From Rhipidocladum racemiflorum (lineage: Eukaryota; Streptophyta; Magnoliopsida; Poales; Poaceae), in contig CM070577.1 of the NCBI GenBank assembly GCA_036346355.1, positions 49,114,309 through 49,178,308 of the forward strand: 64,000 bases of DNA, in the 5' to 3' direction. Each line of letters opens with the position of its first letter. The first letter of the stretch is position 1. The position numbers and the translations under genes are program-made. Positions 46,879 to 58,437 of this stretch are shown here, one piece after another. The notes below the pieces were generated by a model. The model saw only the letters and a list, made by a program, of their open reading frames with translations. It was not told the DNA's origin and ran no database searches.

Positions 46879-49800
46879 TGTAACATCCCAAAATTTAGTT
46901 TATTTAAATTTATTAAGTTATTTGAATTTTTGAGAATTTTCTGGAATTTATTTGGATTTATCTTTGACTTTTCCAAATTGAGCCATTTCTTGAATTATCT
47001 AAATAATGGGAAGGTTTCAATAAAAATTTGTTGAAAATATTTTATTTAAGTTCATAATGCCCTAAAATATTTTCTAGAATTTTTCAGGTATTTTAAATGT
47101 CTCAAAAGATTTAAATGAATTTTGAGAATTATTTTAAATCATAAAATCTTAGAAAATCGCATGAACAGTAGGCCCAAGATCTTGTGCGTCTTTGGCCCGA
47201 CCACCAAATGAACCCTAATCGCCCGGACCACCGCTTTGATCGAGATCCGATGGACCGCATCGCGCCGTGTCGCAGAGCGCCCGGAGCCATCGGATGGTGC
47301 ACACGTGTATACCCGAGATTGCAACCCGAAGTGCCGCCAGCCGTTTCTGGAATCGCCATCGCCGCGCCATTACCGCCGAGGTAACGCTCGCCATTACGCG
47401 CGGTGAAGTGAGCCCCTTTAACAGTGGGTTAGTGCATCGTGTAGCCCTTTACCTTGCGCGTCTTTTGCCCCAAATTTTGCACACTGAAATGCATCGTAGC
47501 TCGCGCTATTGCTCGCCGTCGCACTGCCTAAGTGTCGTCTCGGTTTTGTGAGTTTTCCGCTATCGTCCGTGCCGCACCGCCGCACCTGAGCCCGGATCTA
47601 GGACCCTCGTGACCAGCCACACCCACCGGGACCCTTCACTTCGCCGGAGAACGCGCGAAACGCCGTCCGGTTGGTCATTTTCTCCAAGTCCGGTGACCAA
47701 GCGCCGCCGCGTCACCTCGGAGCTTCGCGGAGAACCCTAGCCGTCGGATCAACATCCAACCGTTCTGGGTAAGCCACGTGTTTTCCTCTCTGTAGCGACC
47801 ACATTAGTATAGATTAGATCTTAGCCGTAGAAACTTAGATGGACGGCTTGGATCCGAGCCACGTGCCCAACTTGGGATTGCCCACGTGTGCCTTAGTTGC
47901 GGATAGATGGATGCAACCGTAGCCGTTGGATTGAAATTGTATGGTAGAGATTGAATCACGTAGATACCGTTAGGAGTAATCGCAGCCGTTCGATCAGTAA
48001 TGGTCGGTTCGGATGCAACCACGCATTCATCACTGGGACTACCCACGTGGTCGGTCAAACTCGGCCGTCAGATTCAATCCGAGCGGTTCGGATGCAATCG
48101 CGCGCCCACTCGGCTAACCGAGCGCTGCCGCGTGTCGGGCATTGGACCTGTGCGCGAGACGTCAGTAGTGATGTCAGTGCTGACATCACTATGGGTCCCA
48201 CCTGTCAGTTGGACTGATCCGTGTGCTGACGTCACCCGTGATGTCATCACCGGGGCCCACATGTTAGTGACACTGTTCGGTGGACCAGGTCCACCGTAGA
48301 CCTAGCGCCGGGCATGGACTGGGTCCATGGACCCAAGGCGACGTGGCCGCCTCTGGTTGCGCCACGTGTCGACCGAGGGACTAATCGGATTTTTCAGTAG
48401 AAAAATAAATGGGTTAATTGGTTTTTCATTTTAAATGCATTTTCGAACTTGTAAATGCTATAACTTTTGCATTTTAACTCTGATTGAGGTGATTCCAATT
48501 TCTAAAATTTTGTAAAATTGAGATCTATTTATTGGTGAATTTTATTTAATTTTTAGAGTTAATTTAGTTCTCTGTATTTATTGTATATTGTTTGTATGCA
48601 TGATTCGAGTAGACGTTAATTTGTTGGAAAGTTGCGAGGAGGAATTTTTGGATCAAGCTCAAGCTCCAGATCAAGATCAGTAGCTATTTGAAGGCAAGTT
48701 GTGCTTTAACCATGTTGCGCCTAAATTTTGAAATGTATTTTTATTTAAATTATTACCCTTGTCACCTTAAGTTTAGTTAAAATAGTCGGATGATAATATT
48801 GTGCCAACACGGGAGGCTAGACCGTGAATAGATGCTTAGCCTTGCTCATACGTGGAAGGTTATTTCAAATTGCAAAAGAACATTGAGTAATGAAATATGG
48901 AATGTATTTTGAAAAGGTTGTAATATTGCCATGTGATGATATGAAGTGGGGTACCTGTGTGGTACTACATGGAAATTGAAATTATTGTTGGCATGTGTTG
49001 CACAATGATCAAACTGGGAAGGGAAATGATTTAGACTGGGGCAAGTGGTAAGAGGTTGTATGCTAGGTGGGCCTGTGTGGCATTTAGGTTGACGAGTAAT
49101 GTGAGGGCTGTGTGCCAAAATTTTGAGAGAAGGATTTCTTGCCCTGGATAGTTAAGAACTTTACCTCGCAAGCCTTTGAACTGAGTTACTCGTACAACCA
49201 CATTACTGGAGTGGGACGGATTTAGTTTAGTAGGATTCTGAAATCTTACCTTTGATACCTCAGGGCAGCAGTTGCACAGGGTGTAATTGCAAGGGGGAGC
49301 ATACCTATGCTACGGCTTGGTACCCATCCCATCTAACGGTGTCTGTTGGTCCTACACTTCGACTCTGTGTGAGGGGAGTGGTAGCGAAGGCAATACCGGA
49401 GAGGATCCTAGGTGGAGATAGAAGTTTCTGAAAAACTTTGTTATGGTTAATTGCCTGTGTGGTGAGAGACTGTATCTTGTGGGTAAAGTGTACAACCTCT
49501 GCAGAGTGTGTCAAAACTATTCGAATAGCTGTGTCCACGGTACTGGACATTGCTCGGGGATTACAGTCAAGGGTTAGATCTTCGAAAATAAAATGTGGAA
49601 TGGGTGGCCGTGTGCCAGAAACAACTGTGAGGTGGTTTAGGGCTGTGTGCCATACTTTTGGAAAGAGATTGTGAACCTAATATGATACAATATGGTTTCA
49701 CTGCTTTCAAATCTATTAAGATTATATGATACAAATAAAATGATGATTGATGCAAAATAACCTCTTAATCCATTCCTTTGGAAGAAGCCAAGCATATAGT

Positions 49801-50340
49801 ATTAGAGTTGCATTTCTGTGCATGACTTGCTGAGTATATTGTATACTCACCCTTGCCATCTACAAATCACCAGAAGAGGCTCATGTCCCATCACATGCAA
49901 AGCTACAGAAGAATCCGATGCTCGCGGATTTGAACTTCTCTTAAGTCCGCCACTCTCTCCTTTGGCTGGCCCCTAACCATCTACAAATCACCAGAAGAGG
50001 GGTTGACACCCGCTTGGGAGGAAGAATACAACGAAGACCAGGGAAACTAGGGAGCGAGCCTTGTCAGTTGCCTGTGGTGATGTGATGAGTTCACCAAGTC
50101 TTTTTATTTCCGCTGTCTTTAGCTATTTGTCTTTATTACTGTAAGCCCTGCGTGGCAGACTTTTGTAAGGTGACCTTAAGGTCTTGCAACCAGTTTATAT
50201 TAATGTTTGAAGTACTTTATCTATATTCCGCTGTGTATGATTGTGGTACTTCATCCCTATTATGACTGTGTGTGCTAGCGTGATCTTGAACTAGTGCAGA
50301 ATACACAGATGGTCCGGATTTGCAGATTCGGGTCCCAACA
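46879..50340 (+). mobile_element. Solo LTR of an A-type Ty3/gypsy element (3462 bp)
   Basis: TGTAACATCCC to GGGTCCCAACA, flanked by GCCGA (46874-46878) and GCTGA (50341-50345), a 5-bp duplication with one change. It interrupts copia gag on the opposite strand. It aligns in reverse with the element A LTR at 3334-5008. No internal region or second LTR is present, as expected after LTR-LTR recombination. It contains the 145-bp patch structure at 49856-50000. Confidence 0.85.
49856..50000. other. Templated patch flanked by a 24-bp direct duplication
   Basis: 49856-49879 and 49977-50000 are identical 24-bp copies. Between them are 97 bp (49880-49976) that, with 3 bp at each edge (AGG and CCA), equal 41018-41120 exactly. 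This is the signature of repair of a staggered double-strand break filled with copied DNA. Confidence 0.85.
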
Positions 50341-50631
50341 GCTGAGGAGTTCCACCGAGATGGACGTGTAGAGTAGCGAGAGGAAGGCGAGGTTGGTGGT
50401 GGTCCAGATCGTGTCGGGGGTAGCAAGGACGTCGTCGAGGAGGTGCACCGTGGCGCCGAACTTGCCAACGAGGATGAGAAAAAGTTCGCGCCACTACGTG
50501 TAGTTGGGCGGGTCGAGCTGTAGCGAGAAGGGGATGTGCATACACACGTTGATCATGGATAGAGAGAAAGCGGGATTGACGGGGACGGTCGTGCCGGCGG
50601 CAGCGATGGCAAGGTCGACGGGGTCTGCCAT
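50341..50631 (-). pseudogene. gag: Element E gag N-terminus
   Basis: ATG at 50631 (MADPVDLAIAAAG). The frame has a TAG at 50494-50496 (after PPNYT), then WRELFLILVGKFGATVHL and FLSLLYTSISVELL to the solo LTR junction. This is a copia gag N-terminal UBN2-like region. The rest continues at 46878. Confidence 0.75.
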
Positions 50632-50677
50632 GGCGGCGTGGAGAATGACGCTGGGAAGGGAGGCGGAGGATCGAGAT

Positions 50678-50690
50678 TAAGCTGATACCA
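50678..50690 (-). other. Element E primer-binding site
   Basis: Minus strand TGGTATCAGCTTA begins directly at the LTR end (TTTCA). Confidence 0.75.
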
Positions 50691-50919
50691 TGAAAGAGTC
50701 TTGTATTAAAGAAATCATACCACGGTTTTGCATTGATCTCTCGAGTGGTACTTGTAGTACACGTGCAGGGGAGTAACATACATGCGAGTGGTACTTGTAG
50801 TACATGTGCAGGGGAGTAACATACATGCTGTTTTACAGGAGATGAATTAGGAGCTAAATCAAGAGGTGATTACAGCTAACCAATTAGAGATAAAACTACC
50901 AAGTATAGATAGATACTCC
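50691..50919 (-). repeat. Element E 5' LTR, interrupted near its outer end
   Basis: It starts TGAAAGAGTC on plus and continues to ACTCC at 50919. After element G and the duplicated ACTCC its last four bases AACA are at 58132-58135, giving a 233-bp LTR. It contains a 43-bp tandem duplication (starts 50743 and 50786). Confidence 0.75.
50915..50919. repeat. Element G target site duplication, left (ACTCC)
   Basis: ACTCC here and at 58127-58131. Confidence 0.92.
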
Positions 50920-51154
50920 TGTTAGACAACCTCGCTATCGAATAGTCCGGGGTTGCCTAATAGATCTAAACTGGAGAATAGAGAGAGAGGGAGAGAGACA
51001 CAATATGAGGAGGAATCGCTTCGCTTTATTATTCTCATTGCTTGTGTACAATGGGGTGACCGCCTCCTATATATAAGGTTCGCTTTTAGAGATAAGGAAG
51101 AGTCCATATCGGATACTTAACTGCTTTCTAACAGATACGAACTGCTTCCTAACA
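50920..51154 (-). repeat. Element G 3' LTR (235 bp)
   Basis: Matches 57887-58126 with scattered differences. Includes CCTCCTATATATA (TATA) and AGATAAGGAAGAGTCCATAT. Confidence 0.9.
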
Positions 51155-51479
51155 CTCCCCTTGACTCTTCACTCATGAGATGCATATGCCTCATTAAAAC
51201 TCCATAAAACCTGGGAAAAATAATTGGAGAAAGAGTACATAGCACACGCTGTCGTGTTGCACTGGATTGCTCTCATCAAAAACCTTATGTAAGAAAAAAC
51301 TTCAATGAAAAACTTACTTTAAGGAAAAGAGTACAATCCACCCAAACTTCAATGTTAATCTTCAAGATTTACGCGGGTACTCAAACTTCATGTTTGAGAT
51401 TTATGTAGGAGCATGTGAAAATCTCCCTCGAAATATGCACTTCTAAGCCTCATCATCCCGATTCCTCTAATACATCTTT

Positions 51480-54400
51480 CAAAGGAAGATGCCGGAGTGA
51501 CTTAGTGAATAAATCACTGTAGATTTTCACATGACTTAGTATGCAGTATCTTTATCTCGTTCATCTTATGCATTTCATGAGCATAAAAGAACTTGGGGTT
51601 GATATGCTTTGTAAGGTTACTCTTCACATATCCCATTTGTACTTGTGCAACACAAGCTGCATTATCTTCATAGATAATAGTGGGGGTTTGTTCCATGTCT
51701 GCACCACACGACTTCTGGATGTGGTGAACCATTCTTCGAAGCCATGCACATTCCCGAGAGGCTTCATACAATGCAATGATTTCTGAGTGGTTAGTCGACG
51801 TCGAGACAAGAGTCTGCTTAGACGACTTCCAAGAAATTGCCGTTCCTCCGCAAAGGAAAAACATACCTGGGCTTGTGACTTGCCAAGATGCTGGTCCGAT
51901 AGGTACTCAAAGATCGGCAGAGCTAACTAAATTCAATTCATTGTTTCTTCCAGAAACAAGCCGAGGTCTTTGCTTCCTTGAAGGTAACGGAAGATGTCCT
52001 TCACCCCTTTCCAATGCCTTTGGTGGGTTCTCAGACTGCACTGCTAGTAAATTCACTCGCGAACGAATGTTCGGTCCTAGTGCTATTCGCAAGGTACATG
52101 AGAGCTCCAATTGCACTCAAGTATGGGAATTCCGCCTCCCAGACTTCCCTCCTCTTCTTTAGGCCTGTATGGGTCTAGGTCCGCTTGGAGTGACCTTCCG
52201 ACCATTGGGGTCTTTGCGGGTATGCCTTTCCAAAGCCACATCTTTCCAACACTTTCTAGTAGGATGCTTGGTGTACCAAGATTCCGCCTGGACATGTTCA
52301 AGCTGCAAGCCTAAATGTAACTTGGTTTTACCTAAGTCTTTCATTTCAAACTCAGATTTCAAGTATGTGCATGCTTCTTCAATTTCTTATCCGTCCCCAA
52401 TGATGTTCAAGTCATCTACATAGACGGAGATTATACAAAATCCATTCGTGGATCGTTGTATAAATACACATGGATAATCTTCATTGCTCGTAGCCTTTCT
52501 TGGCAAGAGAAAGTCACTCCAAACGATTGTACCACATTCTTCCCGATCGCTTTAGCCCATACTGCTGATTTCTCCAATTTCACATCAGCAGGTTTCTCGC
52601 TTGCTCTGTCTTGGTTCGGGATAGGGATACCTTCCAAGATTTCATGTAAATCTCCGAATCCAAGTTTCCATACAAATATGTCGTGGACAACATCCATTAG
52701 CTTCATTTTCAACTTCAAGTTGATCGCCATTGAGATCAAGTATCTAAAGGTAATTCCACCCATGACCGGAGAATAGGTTTCTTCATAATCAACCCTGTGA
52801 CGCTGAGTGAAACCTTGAACAACAAGCCTTGCCTTGTACCTACAACTTCATTGTTTTCGCTTTCTTAAGTAACAAAAACCCATTTGTGACCTACGGGTTT
52901 ATATGGGGAGGCGTATGCACATGTGCCCAAACACCTTTCTTTTGTTCAGAGAAACTAACTCGCAGTTGATTGCCTTCTTCCAATCTTCCCAATCGAAAGT
53001 TTTCTTGCACTCGCGAGAGATGCGGCTCGGATCATGATTAATGATCGTGGGCAATCTTCTTTGCAAAGTATGCATCGACATTGGTCGTTGCTCTATTCAT
53101 CGATTCTCCGTTATTACAAAGTTTATGGCCATTTCATCATGGGGTGCTTGCACTTCTACTTGCTCTTCATTGCTATTTCCCATTCCAGGAGCAAGTTCCT
53201 TTAGTTTTTCTCCGCCAATGTGTGCGCACACATTATTTCCTGGGCTTCTTCCAATGGAAGGTTCAGATCTGGAATTGCCTTTCCACAGTGCTTCTTTCCA
53301 AAGGTGTGTCTCAACTCCCCTTCTTGCTTTGGGGCACTTTTGTGATTGGTCGTGGTAAGTCCTCTCGCCCGCTTTCCCTGCACGCCTCCGGTGCATTTTT
53401 GGGTTTGAGAAGCCAGACTCTCTGTTCTTTTCTTTGAGGCCTCGAACAGATGAGGGATACCTTCGCTTCTTTGGTATTTCCACCCTCTCCGGTGCATTTC
53501 TTGCTGGTACATGCGATTTAACCACGCTTCTTCGATCACAAAAATGATCAGCCTTCATTTGCTAAATTCTCGCAAATCAATTATCTTCTGACTTCTTGAT
53601 TTGCTTCATTAGTGCGAGGATCATGCGCTGGGATCCCAAAGGGAATGCCATACTATTTCCCGGCATTTTTCATCCAATGGTTGATTCTTCCCCTAATGAC
53701 GGAAATGGTCCTCGCCAAAGATGCAATCCGAATCGGTCGTGCAAGTCTCTCAAATATGGGTTCCAACACTGATTATGGATGCACTCTCATAACCAACGAT
53801 ATCCTGCATTTGCGGAGAGGGCCCATTGCAGTCCATTGTGGGGTGGTATAGGTACATATACCATACAACCAAATTTTCTAAGATGGGAAATCTTTCGATG
53901 ACCCCTTGCACTAATTGCATTGGTGAATGGATGTTGTAGGCCGATGGTCTATAATTGATGAGTGTCACGCTGCTGCAGATCGCTGTGTCCCCAACAAGTG
54001 TTGGGCAAGTTACAACTCGCAAGAGCGGTCCGGGCAATGAACTTAATCCTTTTTATTAGTGTCACCTAGCCCATTTTGGCGTATGGACGCATGGCACAGA
54101 GTGCTCAACAGCTTATTCCCTGCTGTGCAATAATCATCAAATGCCTTGGAAGTGAATTCACCGCATTGTCCATTCGAATGGATTCACGCTGATGACGTGA
54201 AAAGCATTCTTAATTACGATGATCTCATGAGATCAGTTTTGCGAATGCATGATTCCTTGTTGACAAGAAACATGTATGCGACTCATTTCGAGGAAGCATC
54301 AATGAGCACCATAAAGTATCGAACGCCCCGATACAAGGGCTGAATCGACCGCAAATATCCCCTCGAATGCCCAGAATGCAGATTTCATGTTGCACTTTCA

Positions 54401-55000
54401 TAACAGAGGGTCTAGTTATTAATTTCTGGCACATGCATGGCACACAAAATCTTCGTGATTCGGAAATTCTTAACATTAATGCCATGACCTGTGAGTTGTT
54501 AACTATATTTCTCATCAATCTAAGACCAGGATGACCTAATCTACAATGCCATAAAGCAAATAATTCAGAGCTTCTAAAGACAGTCCTTCAAAGAAGCATA
54601 CACGCGTGTGCATTGATTTTCGTGGTAGTACAACCCATTCATATGAGGGACATTGATCGACTACCATCTGTCCATATACCGCGTGCTTCACTATGCACAA
54701 GTGTTCTTTGCCATTTGCTTCATTGGTTTCTACGTGAAACCCATTGGCGCGGATATCTTTGAAACTTAAGAGAGAGTGCGAGTTGATTCAGGGTACAAGA
54801 GGCTTCTTCAATTACCAAAGTTGTACCCATTGGCAAGTATATAATTGTGGCTCTTCCCGAGCCTATTATATGTGACGCTCTCATGATAGTTGTAATCCTT
54901 CCGCTTCTTCGTGATCGCCTGGAAGTATTTCGACTCTTAAGATGGTATTTGTTGTGCCACTATCAACAATGCATATTACCTCCATCATGCCATACACGAT
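51480..55000 (-). pseudogene. pol: Element G pol (protease, integrase, RT, RNase H), broken
   Basis: RNase H (51864-51514) has FLCGGTAISWKSSKQT and HSEIIALYEASRECAWLRR. The RT has the catalytic YVDD on minus at 52422-52411 and KSEFEMKDLGKTKLHLGLQ near 52362-52300. The RT N-terminal part is DWEDWKKAINCEL near 52980. Integrase and pre-integrase pieces are in 53300-54520 (MRNIVNNSQ near 54515), and the protease with CIVDSGTTNTIL lies near 54990-54950. Frame changes are frequent throughout, so no complete enzyme is encoded. Integrase before RT confirms Ty1/copia. Confidence 0.85.
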
Positions 55001-55139
55001 TTCTAGATGAAAAGAAAAAATAATTCTAATCATATAGTGGCAAAGTGATTCAAATATTGCTTAAAATTAAAGTATACTCGAATAAAGAATAAATTGCAAT
55101 TCGATTCATGAGAAAAGAAAATGTATGCTCTTCTGAGAG

Positions 55140-55520
55140 CTTACAATTTATTACTCAAAATTCATTAACAACCATCGCTCTATAGCCTGGCAAACTTCAA
55201 AGTAACCTAATCTTGCCGTGCTTGGAGCAAGATGGTGGGCTTGAGTTTCTAATCGCTTCAAGCGCAGTCAGAACTCAGTGTATTTCACCCTCAGCCATGT
55301 ATTCATTATTCATAGTGGTCAAAAGTGATACCTGGGCAAAGATAAAATTTGATCGCTTTGCTCGGCAATAGTTTGCGTGTCCTTCGAGACCTAAGCCGTG
55401 GCGCTTGGAGCTTCTTGCTCGCAAGTATGATCTTCAAACCTCGATGCCCATGTGAGATAGTTCTGACCTTTCGGGGTCAGTTCTTCAAACTCACATTTAA
55501 TAATGCCAGGTATTTGCATA
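55140..55520 (-). pseudogene. gag: Element G gag remnant
   Basis: The minus strand has FEELTPKGQNYLTWASRFEDH near 55500-55440, a copia gag motif, then TAG and frame changes. The rest of gag is short or lost before the protease. Confidence 0.65.
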
Positions 55521-55559
55521 TTCAAAAGATTCTTTTCATTAGATTACTTCGTGTAATTT

Positions 55560-57880
55560 AATAGGGAGTGGTTGCAAGATTCATAATTGCATAATTAAAT
55601 TCTCATAAATTCCAGTAAACTAAAAGAAAGCAATAATTTCAAGATTCATAAATACAAGATTCATAGATGCTAGATTCATAAGTGCTAGATTCATATATAT
55701 TCGTAATAAACAATAATTGCACAATTCATAAATTCATAAATGCGAAATAAATTCTCGTAAATTTCCGAATTTTTCTTAGTATTTGGCAATTTTCTTAATT
55801 ATACAAAGAATTTTCCAAGATCACTTGATAACGTAAAATAAATTGCAACATGAATTAAACATGGCATAAGTCTAATTACAACTTATATAATTCTGCTATC
55901 GGGAACTAAAACAAAGTAATGAATATCTCTCACAATTTGACTCTTGGCCAGTCAATCCGCCCCTAGGGCTCACATGAGTGAAGGGAGCACTTCCCGCTTC
56001 CGGTGCCAATTAAAGAACCAAGCCTCATGTGTGTTTTCCTAGACACCAATTGTCTCATATCTGTTTATTCATTACCAAAATCAAATCCCAACCACTCATG
56101 TTCTCATTTTATGCCATATGAAATATTCTGAAATTTTCCTAGCACTTTTCATAATTTCTCGCTAATTTCAAGCAATTTTCGTAATTACTTTACAACAGAA
56201 TTTGAATTTCATCAAATATCAACATGACATAATTCATAAATTCATAAATTCTAAAATAAATTCTCGTGAATTTCCGATATTCTAAATGTGCAATTATTGC
56301 AAAAATCATGCAAATATTCATAACATGTAAAATAAGGCTAAGTACAAATTCAAACAGAGCTAATAAAATTTTTCGGACTTTTCTAGAATTTTAGAATTTT
56401 TCTCGGCAATTTTAATCAATTTTTCTCAATTCTTAATGCATTTTCGTGAGAAAAAATAGTAAAAGTAGGAAAGAAATGGGAGGCAAATGGTAAACTCCCA
56501 TGCCTCTCCGGCGCCATCACCGATTCATTCTCGGTTTTGAATGGATAGACTTCATCTTCATGTCCAAAGGCTATTGGACTTCAAGTCCAAGTTGCATGTT
56601 CCTTTCTTCTCGACTCATGTCCAAATTTACCGAGAATAGCTCGACGGTGCCAGCAACCCAAGACGCTGGCGGCAAATGTCGCCGGTGACGAGGTCGGGAA
56701 CAAGCGGCTAACGCCGCTGGCCAGGCGGTGCAAGGCCGCGAGCATCGCGGGAGGTCGGTGGTCTTGATTCATCGGCCATGGCCGGGCTGCCGAGGCGGCC
56801 TAAGCCAAGTTAACGCGGACCGAACCGCGGCATCGGCGGGAGCTAATCACGGGCGCGCTGCTTGGGCATCAAGCCGGTCGAGTTCGAGGCGCACGGCCGG
56901 CGAACGGATCGCAGCGCGGCGGGCCGATGGGCTTTGAGTGCTTCTGGGCCGAGGTTGAGGCGAGGCCTCGGTAGCCGGCGTGGTCATGCTTCGAGTCGGG
57001 AGTCTCAAATGGCTGACGGCAGCGGCACTTCGAGGTCGTGGAGATGGCCGCGCGAAGGCGATCGAGTTGGCCGGCCACCGCTGCCCGAGTGGCCAGAGGA
57101 GACTGGCGGCGCAAGGGGTCAAGCTTCGGCCGGGCCGGTGACGAAGGCCGTGAGCGCCGCGCTTTGCTTCAAAGACGGTGACAAATGGCCACGCGCAGTT
57201 ATGGACGCGGCGCTTCAAGCGCTTTGGGCGACGGCTTCAGGATAATACGCCAGCGGCGCGATCGCTGCGCGGGCTGGCGCCGGCGGCGCTCAAGCGTGAG
57301 GGCAAGCCGGGCGACGGTGGTCGCTGTTGGGGCGGCCAAACGGCTGAGCCGAAGGGGACATGGCGTCGGCCCCGCTGACGATCATGGATCCGGTGGAGGC
57401 GAAGCGCGGTGCGGCCTTGCGAGGCTAAGGTCGGCGAGCCGACGATCGCAGGGTCGCTGGCCGGCGCCCGCCATCCAACGGCGCTTTGTGGTGCCGACGA
57501 CACTTCATGGCCGTGCGTGATGAGGGTGTAGCTTCGGTGCTAGATTCAGAGAACAATGGCTTCGCCAATCAGTAATGTTGCTTCAAATCGTAAGCCGCGG
57601 CTACTTGATAATGCCAGACAGATGCAAATCCAAGCTTTAGCGATCAAATTTAATCCTCATATTGTCACCTTTTTCACTTTTTCAATCTGCTTTCCTAGAC
57701 TATCGCAGGATAGAGTCGAGGACTTTATTTCGCAATCCGAGTGGATGCCGCTTTGATGGCGAAGTTGATTGCAGATCGGATCGAGCTTATCAATCGCCGT
57801 AGTAGACGCTCGTCGCCGCTCGATGATCCTTCGCTTCTTGTCTTTCTCACCTTTCAATCTTTCTCCTGGAGCTTCGGTTG
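55560..57880 (-). other. Element G 5' leader with AT-rich and GC-rich parts
   Basis: A 2.3-kb stretch lies between the 5' LTR and gag. 55560-56490 is AT-rich with repeats of TTCATAAAT. 56640-57540 is strongly GC-rich, with open frames on both strands (plus 56862-57245, minus 57218-56847). 57540-57880 has ordinary composition up to the PBS. I recognise no protein. The GC-rich block may be a captured gene fragment or part of the element. Confidence 0.6.
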
Positions 57881-57886
57881 ATAACG
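57870..57886 (-). other. Element G primer-binding region
   Basis: Minus strand after the LTR end reads CGTTATCAACCGAAGCT, resembling the GTTATCA-type PBS of plant copia elements, but not a perfect tRNA match. Confidence 0.55.
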
Positions 57887-58126
57887 TGTTAGACAACCTC
57901 GCCATCGAACAGTCCGGGTTGCCTAATAGATCTAAATCGGGAGAATAGAGAGAGAGGAGAGAGACACAATATGAGGAGGAACTGCTCTGCTTTATTATTC
58001 TCATTGCTTGTGTACAATGGGGTGACCCCCTGCCTCCTATATATAGCGGTTCTGCTTAGAGATAAGGAAGAGTCCATATCGGATACGAATCCGTTTCTTA
58101 ACAGGATACGAATCTGTTTCCTAACA
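57887..58126 (-). repeat. Element G 5' LTR (240 bp)
   Basis: TGTTAGACAACCTCG to TTTCCTAACA with a TATATATAG box. Matches the left LTR. Confidence 0.9.
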
Positions 58127-58131
58127 ACTCC
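58127..58131. repeat. Element G target site duplication, right (ACTCC)
   Basis: Second copy of ACTCC, followed by the last four bases of the element E LTR (AACA, 58132-58135). Confidence 0.92.
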
Positions 58132-58135
58132 AACA

Positions 58136-58165
58136 CAAACAAATGACATTACAAGAACTCCCGTC

Positions 58166-58250
<85 letters not shown>

Positions 58251-58437
58251 CAAATCTTCGAGGATAAATTTTTTTGATGTATGTGTGGTCGAAGCTGATC
58301 CTTTTTGTTTCTTGAAAACAAATGACATTACAAGAACTCCCATCAATTCTTTCTCTTGTAGAAAGCCACTTTTCATCGGAATTAATTCCTCTAATATTCC
58401 AAATTTGCTGCATTTGATTCATCCCGTATATTTGGAG
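58136..58437 (-). pseudogene. LINE (L1-type) endonuclease fragment with an internal duplication
   Basis: The minus strand from about 58437 reads WNIRGINSDEKW, then ERIDGSSCNVICFQETK and YIKKIYPRRFDQ. These are hallmarks of the plant L1-type LINE endonuclease N-terminus (NIRG, QETK). After that an extended GA microsatellite follows, then a second copy of the RIDGSSCNVIC segment (58138-58175), adjacent to the copia E LTR. The rest of the LINE is not present. The fragment is a broken relic. Confidence 0.75.
58162..58248. repeat. (CT)n microsatellite
   Basis: About 40 CT units lie between the two copies of the LINE segment. Arg-Glu repeat frames from it are artefacts. Confidence 0.95.

Larger units (their letters stand above)
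45655..50919 (-). mobile_element. Element E: Ty1/copia retrotransposon, 5' part, interrupted
   Basis: On the minus strand: 5' LTR (50919-50691 plus the last bases at 58132-58135), PBS, gag start at 50631, gag interrupted by the solo LTR 46879-50340, rest of gag (46878-46600), protease (about 46160-45900), and the GAG-pre-integrase motif (WHQRLDHPG near 45700). It is truncated near 45655. The rest of pol and the 3' LTR are absent. Copia identity follows from the protease and the pre-integrase motif order. Confidence 0.85.
50920..58126 (-). mobile_element. Element G: complete Ty1/copia retrotransposon
   Basis: 7.2 kb with LTRs of 235 bp (50920-51154) and 240 bp (57887-58126), ends TGTTAGACAACC...CTAACA, and a 5-bp duplication ACTCC. 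On minus the order is 5' LTR (right), a 2.3-kb leader, gag (about 55520-55140), protease (about 55000-54850), pre-integrase and integrase (about 54520-53300), RT (about 53080-52160), RNase H (51864-51514), 3' LTR. All coding parts are broken by frameshifts and stops. The copia order (integrase before RT) is clear. Confidence 0.9.

Noticed and set aside
49856..50000. The patch as a Helitron or small transposon insertion
   Set aside because: No terminal inverted repeats or Helitron ends were seen. The 24-bp duplication is too long for known cut-and-paste types, and the filler matches a unique nearby segment.
56847..57245. Two overlapping 120-130-codon frames on opposite strands as genes
   Set aside because: They lie in a GC-rich block where stops are rare on both strands. 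No domain was recognised and they are in the leader of a copia element.
58164..58376. Arg-Glu repeat protein
   Set aside because: It is a direct reading of the CT/GA microsatellite.
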